Source of the DNA: Lachnospiraceae bacterium | GTDB taxonomy: Bacteria; Bacillota; Clostridia; Lachnospirales; Lachnospiraceae | Assembly: GCA_017397645.1 (NCBI GenBank) | Contig: JAFQIE010000014.1 | Coordinates: forward strand, 1-64,000 | Length of the DNA stretch: 64,000 nucleotides | Direction of reading: 5' to 3' | In this document: positions 26,035-33,954 of the stretch, in pieces | Layout of the letters: the number at the start of each line of letters is the position of its first letter | Position numbering within the stretch: position 1 is the first letter of the stretch | The notes under the pieces: generated by a model | Seen by the model: only the letters and a program-made list of their open reading frames with translations | The model's database searches: none | What the model was told of the DNA's origin: nothing | Made by a program: the position numbers and the translations under genes

Positions 26035-26898
26035 ATAGCTACCAGACATGTTCTATATTCTGATCCTACACAAATTGTAAAACACACCATTGAAGCAGCA
26101 GAAGAAAAAGTCCATTATACCACCCGCAGACGTATCTTGCTCGGAATTATGGCAGGACTTTTCATCGGTTGCGGCGCCGCAGCCAGTACCGTTGCTGTTC
26201 ACAATGTAAGTACCTTAGGTATTGCCAAAGTTCTTGGTGGTATTATTTTCCCCGTTGGATTAATGATGGTCCTGTTTGTGGGAGGAGAACTTTTTACCGG
26301 CGATTGCCTGATGATTACCGCCTTCTTACACAAAAAAATTAAGTTCCGACAAATTTGCAAGGTTATGCTCACAATTTATGTGGCCAACTTTGTGGGGGCC
26401 GTAGGTTGTGCCTTCTTAGTCTTCTGTTCCGGACAAATGAATCTTTCCGGAGGACTTCTGGGCGCATACAGTATACATGCCGCCATGGGTAAACTAAATC
26501 TTTCCTTTACATCAGCGCTTGCCTCCGGCATCCTATGTAATATTTTAGTTTGCACCGCTATCTTGATGTGCACTGCAGCACGGGATATCAGTGGCAAAGT
26601 CTGGGGTATTTTCTTCCCTATTTTCGCCTTTATCGTTAGTGGATACGAGCACTGTGTGGCGAATATGTATTTCGTCCCTGCCGCATTGTTTGCCAAAACA
26701 AACAGCACCTACGTGGATTTGGCCATGTCCCATTACGGATACACCCAAGAACAGATGGATTCCCTTAACTGGGCGCATTTCCTGGAGAGTTCTATTCCCA
26801 TCACGTTGGGAAACATTATAGGCGGTATGCTTATCGTGGGTGTGATTCTATACTATATCAACCATGAACATTTGGAAGAATTAGAAGAGCATAAATGA
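26035..26898 (+). CDS. Formate/nitrite transporter family protein, apparent ATA start
   Basis: About 287 aa, six transmembrane helices, FNT family pentameric channel for formate, nitrite or hydrosulfide. Helix 1 is RILLGIMAGLFIGCGAAAST; LFVGGELFTGDCLMIT carries the conserved loop, and GYEHCVANMYFVPAAL holds the conserved central His region. The first ATG in frame (26137) falls inside helix 1 and would remove the family's N-terminus. Upstream in frame the protein continues as ATRHVLYSDPTQIVKHTIEA, back to ATA at 26035, which has AGGAG 9 nt before it; ACG codons at 26029 and 26032 are alternatives. No ATG, GTG or TTG fits. Substrate not decidable. Confidence 0.85.
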   Translation: MATRHVLYSDPTQIVKHTIEAAEEKVHYTTRRRILLGIMAGLFIGCGAAASTVAVHNVSTLGIAKVLGGIIFPVGLMMVLFVGGELFTGDCLMITAFLHKKIKFRQICKVMLTIYVANFVGAVGCAFLVFCSGQMNLSGGLLGAYSIHAAMGKLNLSFTSALASGILCNILVCTAILMCTAARDISGKVWGIFFPIFAFIVSGYEHCVANMYFVPAALFAKTNSTYVDLAMSHYGYTQEQMDSLNWAHFLESSIPITLGNIIGGMLIVGVILYYINHEHLEELEEHK

Positions 26899-26920
26899 TA
26901 ACTTTTCTGTATAACAAAAA

Positions 26921-26948
26921 GGGCGTCCCTCGTGGGATGCCCTTTTTT
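26921..26948 (+). terminator. Terminator after the FNT gene
   Basis: GGGCGTCCC-TCGT-GGGATGCCC stem with TTTTTT, 22 nt past the FNT stop. The A-run on the left (26916-26920) lets it also serve the convergent minus-strand gene. Confidence 0.85.
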
Positions 26949-26960
26949 ACATGACGTGCT

Positions 26961-27446
26961 TTACAGCACTTCTATCTTTTCAAAATACTTTATCATAATA
27001 TCCGCACAATTCTCTGCGCCCAATCGGGAGGTGTCTAAAATCATATGGTAATTATTCACATCTCCCCATACTTTACCGGTATGCTTCTCGTAATAAGCCG
27101 CACGATCTTTATCGTTTTTCTCCAGCATTTTCTTTGCTTCACCGTAACTTAAGCGTTCCTTCTCCATAACTCTGGAAATTCGGTCTTCTTTATCCGCACT
27201 GATATACACGTGGAATCCATACGGACAATCCTTCAACACTTCTGACGCACAACGCCCTAAAATAATACAGGAATTTTCTGCCAGTTCTTTAATCAGTTTA
27301 GCCTCATTGGCAAAATTGTCCTGCTCCAGTTCATGTTCCATATACGCCTTATCATATACGGGAATTCCTAGTTTTTCTGATAGTTCCTTCGCTATCATGC
27401 TGGCGCCTGTGCCAAATCTTCGGCTCATGGTAATCACAAGTTTCAT
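26961..27446 (-). CDS. Short cytidylate-kinase-like protein
   Basis: A 161-aa P-loop protein of the cytidylate-kinase-like family (Cytidylate_kin2). MKLVITMSRRFGTGASMIAK is the degenerate glycine-rich loop, GIPVYDKAYM follows, CIILGRCASEVL is a conserved core strand, and ISADKEDRISRVMEKERLSY... the lid with the DKDRAAYY motif. Members are usually nearer 200 aa, with a helical insert after YDKA; here that insert is very short (EHELEQDNFANEAKL). True cytidylate kinase is normally a separate longer gene, so this may have another substrate. Confidence 0.78.
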   Translation of the reverse strand: MKLVITMSRRFGTGASMIAKELSEKLGIPVYDKAYMEHELEQDNFANEAKLIKELAENSCIILGRCASEVLKDCPYGFHVYISADKEDRISRVMEKERLSYGEAKKMLEKNDKDRAAYYEKHTGKVWGDVNNYHMILDTSRLGAENCADIMIKYFEKIEVL

Positions 27447-27502
27447 TTGTAACTCCCCCTTCGTAGGTATAGGATATCATGTAAAAAACAATTTCTCAAA
27501 TC

Positions 27503-28432
27503 CTATTTTTCCCATTTCGTATTTTCATAAAGGGTTTTCAATACATCCTCTGCAGACAGATTTTTCCAATCATCTGCGTCTGTCATGGTTTCTGCACTCC
27601 AGCGAAATACTTTGGACTTCGTCAAGTAATTATAACTTACATCGCAAGCGGGATACTTGGCGTACCATTCCGGGTAATGCTTTTCCATGTATTCTTCTGC
27701 TAATTGTACAGCCTCGCTCTTTTCTCCATTTGCCAAACGTGTACCGCAAAGCCGCACACCCGGCGGGCTGGCATGAAGAACGACAACAGAACCATCCTCG
27801 CACATACCCAAAGACAACCACACATGTCCCGGCATACTGCAGATATCACCGGGCTTCCACACTCCCGCACTTGCGGAAATGCACTCACCCCAACCTTCCT
27901 CCGCAAATTTCTCTGCCATTTGCGAAGAGGGAAATACATATCCATCTGTGCTAACAGTGGACTCTTTGGTCTCAAACACGTTGTAAATCAACCACCCGAT
28001 ATAACCTGAACAATCCAAGCCATCATTGATTTGATACTCGGTTTCCTTATAATTGTATGTGGAATCTTGCTTTTTTGCAAATTCTCCCCATGCAGCGCTG
28101 ACGCCAAATGAAAGTGCAGGGATTCCTGCACCGGTATCCTCTTCGTTCCATCCGCCGCCCCAGACATACATGGTTCTTCCCACCGGTTCAAGGGCGGTGA
28201 GAAGCAGATTTTCCATGGATATATTGCCGGGCGAGGGTAGAGTTGTTTCTTTTTGAGATATGCTTTCTTGCACACTCTCTCCAAACAATACCATCGACAA
28301 ACTCTCTCTTTCCACAGGAATAAATGTTTCCTTACTGTCGCAGCCTGTCATACCTAAAACTACACAGCAAAGGATTATCATGTGGTATGGTTTTATGGTT
28401 ATCTTATTTATTTTCAATCGATGCTTTTCCAT
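27503..28432 (-). CDS. NlpC/P60-like peptidoglycan hydrolase lipoprotein
   Basis: A 309-aa lipoprotein: lipobox LGMTGC with Cys31 predicted as lipidated. The catalytic triad candidates of an NlpC/P60-type cysteine peptidase are visible: Cys141 in GLDCSGYIG, His203 in PGHVWLSLG, and His220 in VVLHASP. A sizeable insert separates Cys141 from His203. Members cleave cell-wall peptide stems outside the membrane. The ATG at 28432 has only a weak AAAGG next to it; translation may be coupled to the PII-like gene whose stop lies 16 nt upstream. An internal ATG at 28381 would still leave a signal peptide but has no ribosome binding site. Confidence 0.8.
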   Translation of the reverse strand: MEKHRLKINKITIKPYHMIILCCVVLGMTGCDSKETFIPVERESLSMVLFGESVQESISQKETTLPSPGNISMENLLLTALEPVGRTMYVWGGGWNEEDTGAGIPALSFGVSAAWGEFAKKQDSTYNYKETEYQINDGLDCSGYIGWLIYNVFETKESTVSTDGYVFPSSQMAEKFAEEGWGECISASAGVWKPGDICSMPGHVWLSLGMCEDGSVVVLHASPPGVRLCGTRLANGEKSEAVQLAEEYMEKHYPEWYAKYPACDVSYNYLTKSKVFRWSAETMTDADDWKNLSAEDVLKTLYENTKWEK

Positions 28433-28448
28433 CCTTTATCGTAACGAC

Positions 28449-29132
28449 CTATATTTTCAGTGCTCTTTCCACAGGAACTGCACATACGGTACCCCTGGCA
28501 GGGGTTCGTAGGCCAAATTCCTTGTTTACTTCTTCCATAATTGCACCGCAGGTGGTGGTAGGAGATAAAATGGTGATGATTTCCTTCTCTTCCTGTACAT
28601 CTGCAATGTCAACATGCTCTAACATTTCTTCTCCCGCCTGTCTGGCACGAATGATCGTACCTCCGGTTGCACCGGCTTTTTTCGCAGTCTTCATTACTTC
28701 TTCTGCAAATCCTTCATTTACCGCAATTAGTATAAGATTGAATTTTCCTTCTCCTTTTGTCATTCGAGATTCCTCCTTTCCGGTGCCCTCTGTACGGGAA
28801 CGGGTGATTATTTCTGCTGCCAGACGATTCATTGCCGATAGCTTTGTCACCATAAGTAATCCGCCATAACGGACACTTCCTTCTAAGTTCTTCGACATAT
28901 CGGCCAGCAGTGCGCTCACATCCTTTTGCGCCGCAATACTGATAATCACATCTTTATCATTGGTTCCTAATCCCAAAATATCCATCATCTCAGAGGTTGC
29001 CGTACCATGTCCCACGCTCTGCAGGTTCATACGGATATTTTTTTCCGCAATCATGTCGATGTAACGCTTTCCTTTTCCTCGAGCCAGGATGGAAACCATC
29101 AGCATCATTCGATTTGCATCTGCTTTACTCAT
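28449..29132 (-). CDS. Tandem PII-like signalling protein
   Basis: A 227-aa protein built of two PII (GlnB)-like ferredoxin folds: residues about 5-105 (MMLMVSILARGKGKRYIDMI, SVGHGTATSEMM) and about 127-227 (FNLILIAVNEGFAEEVMKTA, GATGGTIIRARQAG). The linker (RTEGTGKEESRMTKGEG) contains a possible internal start, Met126. PII proteins bind ATP/ADP and small effectors and gate transporters or enzymes. Its ATG overlaps the stop of the DUF1538 gene by 4 nt, so the two are made together, and PII-like control of the DUF1538 transporter is likely. The uridylylation tyrosine cannot be assigned. Confidence 0.82.
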   Translation of the reverse strand: MSKADANRMMLMVSILARGKGKRYIDMIAEKNIRMNLQSVGHGTATSEMMDILGLGTNDKDVIISIAAQKDVSALLADMSKNLEGSVRYGGLLMVTKLSAMNRLAAEIITRSRTEGTGKEESRMTKGEGKFNLILIAVNEGFAEEVMKTAKKAGATGGTIIRARQAGEEMLEHVDIADVQEEKEIITILSPTTTCGAIMEEVNKEFGLRTPARGTVCAVPVERALKI

Positions 29133-30652
29133 GCGCGCACCTCCTCATCATAAAAGATGATATCGTCCTCTATCAGCAAAAGTTCGCTCTGTACTCTCTG
29201 AATCCGTTGCTTGCGTTTGATTCTGCCGTACAATCCCAGCACCTGTATGGTAATCAGTGGCGTCATAGCTATCATTGCCACAATACCGAAAGCATCCGTC
29301 ATGACATTTCCACCTAACATTTCACAAGCGCCCACTGCAAAGGGAAGCATAAAGGTGGTGGTCATAGGACCGCTTGCTACACCACCGGAGTCGAACGCAA
29401 TACCGGTATATATATGCGGTACGAAAAAGGTGATAATCAAAGAAACTGCATAACCTGCAATCAAAAACGGTAAAATGGGTATTTCCGTAAGAATTCTAAG
29501 CATAGAAATTCCCACAGACACTGCCACACCGATGGAAAGTGCATTTCCGATTGCTTTTTGAGAAATCGCACCATTCGTCACTTCCTCTACCTGTTTTTTC
29601 AAGGAATGAACTGCAGGCTCTGCGGAAACAACGAAATATCCCATTAACATACCGACGGGGATTAATATATATTTATACTCACCGCCTGCAATAGATGCAC
29701 CGATCAGGCGACCCGCAGGCATAAATCCCACATTTGCACCGGTCAAAAATAGCACCAGACCAATATAGGTGTATACCAAACCAACTGCAATTCGAATCAA
29801 CTGGATTCTGTGAAAACGACGGTACATCAACTGGTAAATCAGAAAAACTGCCACGATGGGAACAAATGCGATAAACACTTCCTCACAATAATGAGGAAGG
29901 GCATTCAAAAACTGGGCAAAGGCATCCCTGGTATTCTCTGTGATTGCTATGGTTGCCTGTGAGGTTTCCGCTTCGGGCTTGAAACAGATACTCAAAATCA
30001 GAACCGAGAGAATCGGCCCGATACTGCATAAGGACACCAAACCGAAGCTGTCTTCTCCGGAATGCTTGTTTTTACCCACAGATGCCATACCTGCACCCAA
30101 CGCCATGATAAAAGGCACCGTAATGGGTCCAGTGGTCACGCCGCCGGAGTCAAACGCTGTAGGGATAAAGGTATCCGGCACAAAAAATGCAAGCGCAATC
30201 ACACCGCCATAAAAGATCAACAGCAGTGTGGACAAAGGAATCGCTTTGCGGATACGGAATGTAGCAATAGAAAGAAAGATTCCCACGCCGACTGCGACAC
30301 AAAGAATCAAAACCATATTTGGAATAGAGGGAACCTGCTCTGCCAAAACCTGCAAATCCGGTTCCGCAATGGTGATAATCGCGCCCAAGACAAAACTCAC
30401 AATCAAAGGAAAAACGATTTTCTTAGATTTTCCGATTTGCGCACCGATTCCTTCGCCCAAAGGCTGCATGGAAACGCCGGAACCGATGGTAAAGAAGCCC
30501 ATTCCCAAGATTAAGAGAAGGGTCCCAAACAAAAATTGGACAAGTACGCCATTGTGAAGCGATGTAACGCTGACGCTTAACAGCAACACGATAGCCGATA
30601 TGGGTAATACCGACGTCAAAGATTCATTCAAATAACGATAAAACTGCTTCAC
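29129..30652 (-). CDS. DUF1538 membrane transporter with two repeated halves
   Basis: A 507-aa polytopic protein containing two DUF1538 units. Each half repeats the same motif: FDSGGVTTGPITVP (167-180) and FDSGGVASGPMTTT (420-433); and AEPDLQVLAEQV (96-107) versus AEPAVHSLKKQV (345-356). The buried FDSGG-TGP motif looks like a substrate or ion site. As I recall, a separate-subunit DUF1538 pair (UmpA/UmpB) from a halophile was reported as a cation/proton antiporter; here both halves are one chain. Transported species unknown. First gene of a unit with the tandem PII-like protein and perhaps the NlpC lipoprotein. Confidence 0.85.
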   Translation of the reverse strand: MKQFYRYLNESLTSVLPISAIVLLLSVSVTSLHNGVLVQFLFGTLLLILGMGFFTIGSGVSMQPLGEGIGAQIGKSKKIVFPLIVSFVLGAIITIAEPDLQVLAEQVPSIPNMVLILCVAVGVGIFLSIATFRIRKAIPLSTLLLIFYGGVIALAFFVPDTFIPTAFDSGGVTTGPITVPFIMALGAGMASVGKNKHSGEDSFGLVSLCSIGPILSVLILSICFKPEAETSQATIAITENTRDAFAQFLNALPHYCEEVFIAFVPIVAVFLIYQLMYRRFHRIQLIRIAVGLVYTYIGLVLFLTGANVGFMPAGRLIGASIAGGEYKYILIPVGMLMGYFVVSAEPAVHSLKKQVEEVTNGAISQKAIGNALSIGVAVSVGISMLRILTEIPILPFLIAGYAVSLIITFFVPHIYTGIAFDSGGVASGPMTTTFMLPFAVGACEMLGGNVMTDAFGIVAMIAMTPLITIQVLGLYGRIKRKQRIQRVQSELLLIEDDIIFYDEEVRA

Positions 30653-30731
30653 TAAACTTTTCCTCGCTTCACACGCAATTAGTATTTTTAATTATACTGG
30701 TTAAACCCCTTTTGTTCAATAAATTTTATAC

Positions 30732-30770
30732 AAAAAAGCGACTATGACTGATTTATCATAATCGCTTTTT
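30732..30770 (-). terminator. Terminator of the ABC transporter operon
   Basis: Minus strand: AAAGCGATTATGA...TCATAGTCGCTTT stem followed by TTTTTTG, 11 nt past the ATPase stop codon. Confidence 0.85.
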
Positions 30771-30781
30771 GTTGATGTATA

Positions 30782-31588
30782 TTATTTCGATAATATAGCC
30801 TTGTCACTGCCGAATTTGCTGCCACTGGACACTTCAAACATCTGAAGAAGTTGCTCAATGGTAAGCTTCTTCTTTTCCTCGCCACTGACATCCACTACGA
30901 TTTCGCCCTCGTGCATCATAATCAGACGATTGCCGTATTCAATGGCATCATGCATGTTATGGGTGATCATCAACGTGGTCAAATGGTTCTCCGAAACAAT
31001 CTTGTTCGTTAAATACAACACCTTAGATGCCGTTTTCGGGTCCAGAGCTGCCGTATGTTCATCCAACAACAAAAGTTTCGGACGATTCAAGGTAGCCATC
31101 AGCAAGGTTACCGCCTGTCTTTGTCCACCGGACAAAAGTCCGACTTTAGTGGAAAGACGATTTTCCAAACCCAGTTCCAGGGTGGCAAGCAGTTCCTTGT
31201 ACTGTTTCCTGTCGCTTTTCTTCACGCCCCAGCGGAATTTTCTCTTGATGCCTCTTTTTGAAGCGATCGCCAGGTTTTCGGCAATTTCCATATCCGGGGC
31301 CGTTCCCTTCATGGGATCCTGAAACACACGGCCCAAGAATTTTGCACGTTTATGCTCCGGCATATTAGTCACGTCAATGCCATCTAACTCGATGGTGCCA
31401 TAGTCCGGCTTCCACACACCGGCAATAGCATTGAGCAGGGTGGACTTTCCTGCACCGTTGCCACCGATGACTGTAACAAAATCACCATCCGCAAGCGTTA
31501 AGTCCAAACCGCACAAAGCCACCTTTTCATTTACAGTGCCGGGGTTAAAGGTTTTTTGCAAGTTAGTAATCTTAAGCATCGCCTTCAC
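30782..31588 (-). CDS. ABC transporter ATP-binding protein (TrpXYZ-type)
   Basis: A 268-aa ATPase with Walker A GGNGAGKST (about 42-50), Q-loop (GRVFQDPMKGTAPDM), signature LSGGQRQAV, Walker B LLLLDEHTAALDP and the H-loop MITHNMHDAI. The HTAALDP segment, with His after the catalytic Glu, is typical of the branched subgroup paired with PF04392 binding proteins. Powers import of a small solute through the permease encoded just upstream; the genes overlap by 17 nt. Part of a three-gene operon behind a T-box. Confidence 0.93.
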   Translation of the reverse strand: MKAMLKITNLQKTFNPGTVNEKVALCGLDLTLADGDFVTVIGGNGAGKSTLLNAIAGVWKPDYGTIELDGIDVTNMPEHKRAKFLGRVFQDPMKGTAPDMEIAENLAIASKRGIKRKFRWGVKKSDRKQYKELLATLELGLENRLSTKVGLLSGGQRQAVTLLMATLNRPKLLLLDEHTAALDPKTASKVLYLTNKIVSENHLTTLMITHNMHDAIEYGNRLIMMHEGEIVVDVSGEEKKKLTIEQLLQMFEVSSGSKFGSDKAILSK

Positions 31589-32498
31589 CTCCCGTGGTAT
31601 TTTTCACAATTGGCGGAACCGTCTTTTTGCTCTGGAAATGTGTGGTTTTCAGGTACGGAACTGCCAGGAAGATAGCAACTATGATTGCGGAAAGCATCTT
31701 CAGGAAGTCTGTTTTAAGACCAAGCAAAATCACAAAGTTATATACAATGTAATAAATCACACCACCGCAAGTAACACCAATTAGGCTGACAACAAAGTTC
31801 GGTTTGATTTTTAACGATACGGACAATCCGATGAATATCGCTGCCAAACCGATAACAATCGCTCCCCGTCCATCATTGATGTTTGCAGACCCCTTGTACT
31901 GGGCAAGCATTGCACCCGCAAGAGCTACAATACCGTTGGAAATAGCAAGTCCAATCACCTTATTGCGGCTGACGTCCACGCCCTGTGCACGGCTCATATC
32001 CGCATTATCACCGGTAGATTTCAGCGTTAGGCCAATTTCTGTATAGAAAAATAGCCAAAGACCAATGATAACTGCCGCGACAATCCCAATCATTACAATA
32101 ATGGACTTGGGGTTATCGCTCATGTTAAGCAACAGCCGGTTGGTCCTGGGATCGATGGTTGCCAGACTCTTTCCTCCCAAAATGGTCAAATTAACAGAGT
32201 ACAGCATGAGCTGCGTCAAAATACCGGCAAGTATGGACGGAATGCCTAACGCTGTGTGAAGCAGTCCTGTGACAACTCCTGTCACAGCGCCGGCCAAAAA
32301 GGCGACTATCACTGCAGGAATCACGGGGCAACCAACGCCAATCAGCACTGCGCACACGCATGCTCCGGTACAGACAGAGCCATCCACTGTTAAGTCAGCA
32401 ATGTCCAGCACTTTATAAGATATATAGACACCAATCGCTAAAAGGCCCCATATGAGACCTTCCGCGACAGCGCCGGGAAGTGTGTTTAAAAAAGCCAT
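31572..32498 (-). CDS. ABC transporter permease (TrpXYZ-type)
   Basis: A 308-aa permease with about 8-9 membrane segments, branched-chain/ribose-type fold (BPD_transp_2): LPGAVAEGLIWGLLAIGVYI, ISYKVLDIADLTVDGSVCTG, GLTLKSTGDNADMSRAQGVD and GAMLAQYKGSANINDGRGAI are characteristic. Last residues are charged and cytoplasmic. It lies between the binding protein (21 nt upstream) and the ATPase (17-nt overlap), forming a homodimer in the importer. Confidence 0.92.
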   Translation of the reverse strand: MAFLNTLPGAVAEGLIWGLLAIGVYISYKVLDIADLTVDGSVCTGACVCAVLIGVGCPVIPAVIVAFLAGAVTGVVTGLLHTALGIPSILAGILTQLMLYSVNLTILGGKSLATIDPRTNRLLLNMSDNPKSIIVMIGIVAAVIIGLWLFFYTEIGLTLKSTGDNADMSRAQGVDVSRNKVIGLAISNGIVALAGAMLAQYKGSANINDGRGAIVIGLAAIFIGLSVSLKIKPNFVVSLIGVTCGGVIYYIVYNFVILLGLKTDFLKMLSAIIVAIFLAVPYLKTTHFQSKKTVPPIVKNTTGGEGDA

Positions 32499-32519
32499 TG
32501 TATACCTCTTCTATTTGTA

Positions 32520-33449
32520 TTATTCGGGAATGGTAATTCCAAGTTGTGCACAAAGTTCCTCGTTATAAGAAACGGAAGGTGTGAGTGTTTTAATCTCAAT
32601 GTCTGCAGGTGTTTTCTTTCCAAGAAGAATCTCTGCTGCCATCTTTCCGGTCTCCTGACCAAGTGCATAATAGTCAATTGCCAAACTAGCGTAGCAAACT
32701 GCACCGCCGTAGCTGGTGTAAACAGGCACATTCTTTTCATTACAAATGGTTCCTACTACAGTATCATTGTCTGCAACAGTATTGTCGGAAGGAACATAGA
32801 TTGCCTTGCTTTCGCTTGCTGCATTGGTCACAATACCCTGAAGTTCTGTGGTGTCAGAGAAAGTATAAGCCTTTACCACAATGCCCTGTGTTTCAAATTC
32901 AGCCTTTACTGCTTCATACTGAATCACGGAATTAGACTCGTTAGAGCAATAGAGAACACCAACCTGATCTCCTGCTGCAAGACCAAGGGATTCCACCATC
33001 ATCTTTGCCTGCTCGTCGAAAGGAACAGCATCAGATGTACCGCTTACATTTTCAGGAATATTGTTTGCGAAGGTATCTGCATAATCTGTTACAGAAGTTC
33101 CTAAAACAGGAATCTTGCTGTTGGTGGTTGCGTTTGCTGCCGCAAGAAGTGCAGGCGTTGCATTTGCCATAATAAGATCCACATTTTTTGCGGTCATGGT
33201 ATTGATTACTGTGGAACAAAGGTTAGGCTCACCGGCCACCTGAGTGTCGATGGCAACAGTCTTACCTTCCTTTTCCAGTTCTGCTGTCAAAGCGTCTACA
33301 AAGCCCTGTGTCGCTTTGTCCAGGGATTCATGCTCCATCAACTGACAAATTCCAACGGTAAAGTCGGTTTTTTCTCCACAGGATGTCAAGGTAAGGCATG
33401 CGCCTGTACACATGACAAGTGCGAGTACTAAAGATACTACTTTTTTCAT
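32520..33449 (-). CDS. ABC substrate-binding lipoprotein, PF04392 (TrpX-like)
   Basis: A 309-aa lipoprotein; the lipobox LTSC places the lipidated Cys at residue 24. The mature protein begins TDFTVGICQLMEHESLDKAT, the signature of the ABC_sub_bind (TrpX/YtrX-like) family, with two Rossmann-like lobes (DLIMANATPALLAAANATTN; GVLYCSNESNSV). Streptococcal relatives in this family are linked to tryptophan uptake. The mRNA leader carries a T-box whose specifier reads best as UUC, so phenylalanine or a related aromatic is the predicted ligand here. First gene of the operon. Confidence 0.9.
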   Translation of the reverse strand: MKKVVSLVLALVMCTGACLTLTSCGEKTDFTVGICQLMEHESLDKATQGFVDALTAELEKEGKTVAIDTQVAGEPNLCSTVINTMTAKNVDLIMANATPALLAAANATTNSKIPVLGTSVTDYADTFANNIPENVSGTSDAVPFDEQAKMMVESLGLAAGDQVGVLYCSNESNSVIQYEAVKAEFETQGIVVKAYTFSDTTELQGIVTNAASESKAIYVPSDNTVADNDTVVGTICNEKNVPVYTSYGGAVCYASLAIDYYALGQETGKMAAEILLGKKTPADIEIKTLTPSVSYNEELCAQLGITIPE

Positions 33450-33521
33450 AATATTGTCTCCTTTTATTTTGAGAATTTATTGACACAGCCTTGATGCTGT
33501 GAAAACCGTATTGATAAAACA

Positions 33522-33805
33522 AAAAATCTCTGTTCATCCCCGTATCGGGATGAACAGAGACAGTTATTCACCGTGGTACCACTCTGCTTCGCCCTTTTCT
33601 CACGAAAAGCGCCTTATTAGGTGCATCTTTACACCCGTTTCGATGTAACGGTCGAACCCGGACAGCCTACACAGTTAAAACCTTCAGCCAACAGCTCACG
33701 GAATGAATTCACCATTTTTGCATTACTGCCTCGCACCCACCGACAGCTCTCTGAAACACAATTGTAACAGCTACTACTTTCCGTTCAAACGCTTTTTTAT
33801 ATTTG
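33522..33805 (-). promoter_or_regulatory. T-box riboswitch, probable Phe (UUC) specifier
   Basis: The minus-strand leader has every T-box mark. Stem I starts near CAGAGAGCTG with GGTGGGTGCGA and has GTGAATTCATTCCGTGAGCT on its 3' side; the conserved T-box AGTGGTACCACGG pairs with tRNA NCCA (33572-33583 on plus). A strong terminator follows: CTCTGTTCATCCC/GGGATGAACAGAG then TTTTTTG (33522-33560). By the family pattern GAA-specifier-A/G, the specifier is TTC (33706-33708), reading uncharged tRNA-Phe. Uncharged tRNA would block the terminator and switch on the transporter. ATT as specifier is a weaker alternative, and UGG in the lower stem is unlikely by position. Confidence 0.85.
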
Positions 33806-33811
33806 TTTAGG

Positions 33812-33840
33812 ATTATATCACTATGATTTTTGATTGTCAA
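33812..33840 (-). promoter_or_regulatory. Consensus promoter of the T-box/ABC transporter operon
   Basis: Minus strand: TTGACA (33835-33840), exactly 17 bp, TATAAT (33812-33817). A perfect sigma-A promoter, so control must come from the T-box downstream. Confidence 0.92.
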
Positions 33841-33863
33841 TTTCAAAAATCATTCTTTTTTAA

Positions 33864-33935
33864 CACCGCTTGGGGGAATCGAACCCTCAACTAGCCCTTA
33901 GGAGGGGCTTGTTATATCCATTTAACTAAAGCGGC
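33864..33935 (-). tRNA. tRNA-Arg (anticodon CCT)
   Basis: Minus-strand tRNA: acceptor GCCGCTT/AAGCGGT with discriminator G, anticodon stem AGCCC/GGGCT around CTCCTAA giving CCT (reads AGG), T-loop TTCGATT. The T-stem GAGGG/CCCCC contains an A50-C64 mismatch and the acceptor begins with a G-U pair. It lies 24 nt before the promoter of the T-box operon and after the DUF3881 gene start. No encoded CCA. Confidence 0.9.
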
Positions 33936-33954
33936 TTATGAATCGTAACCGTCG

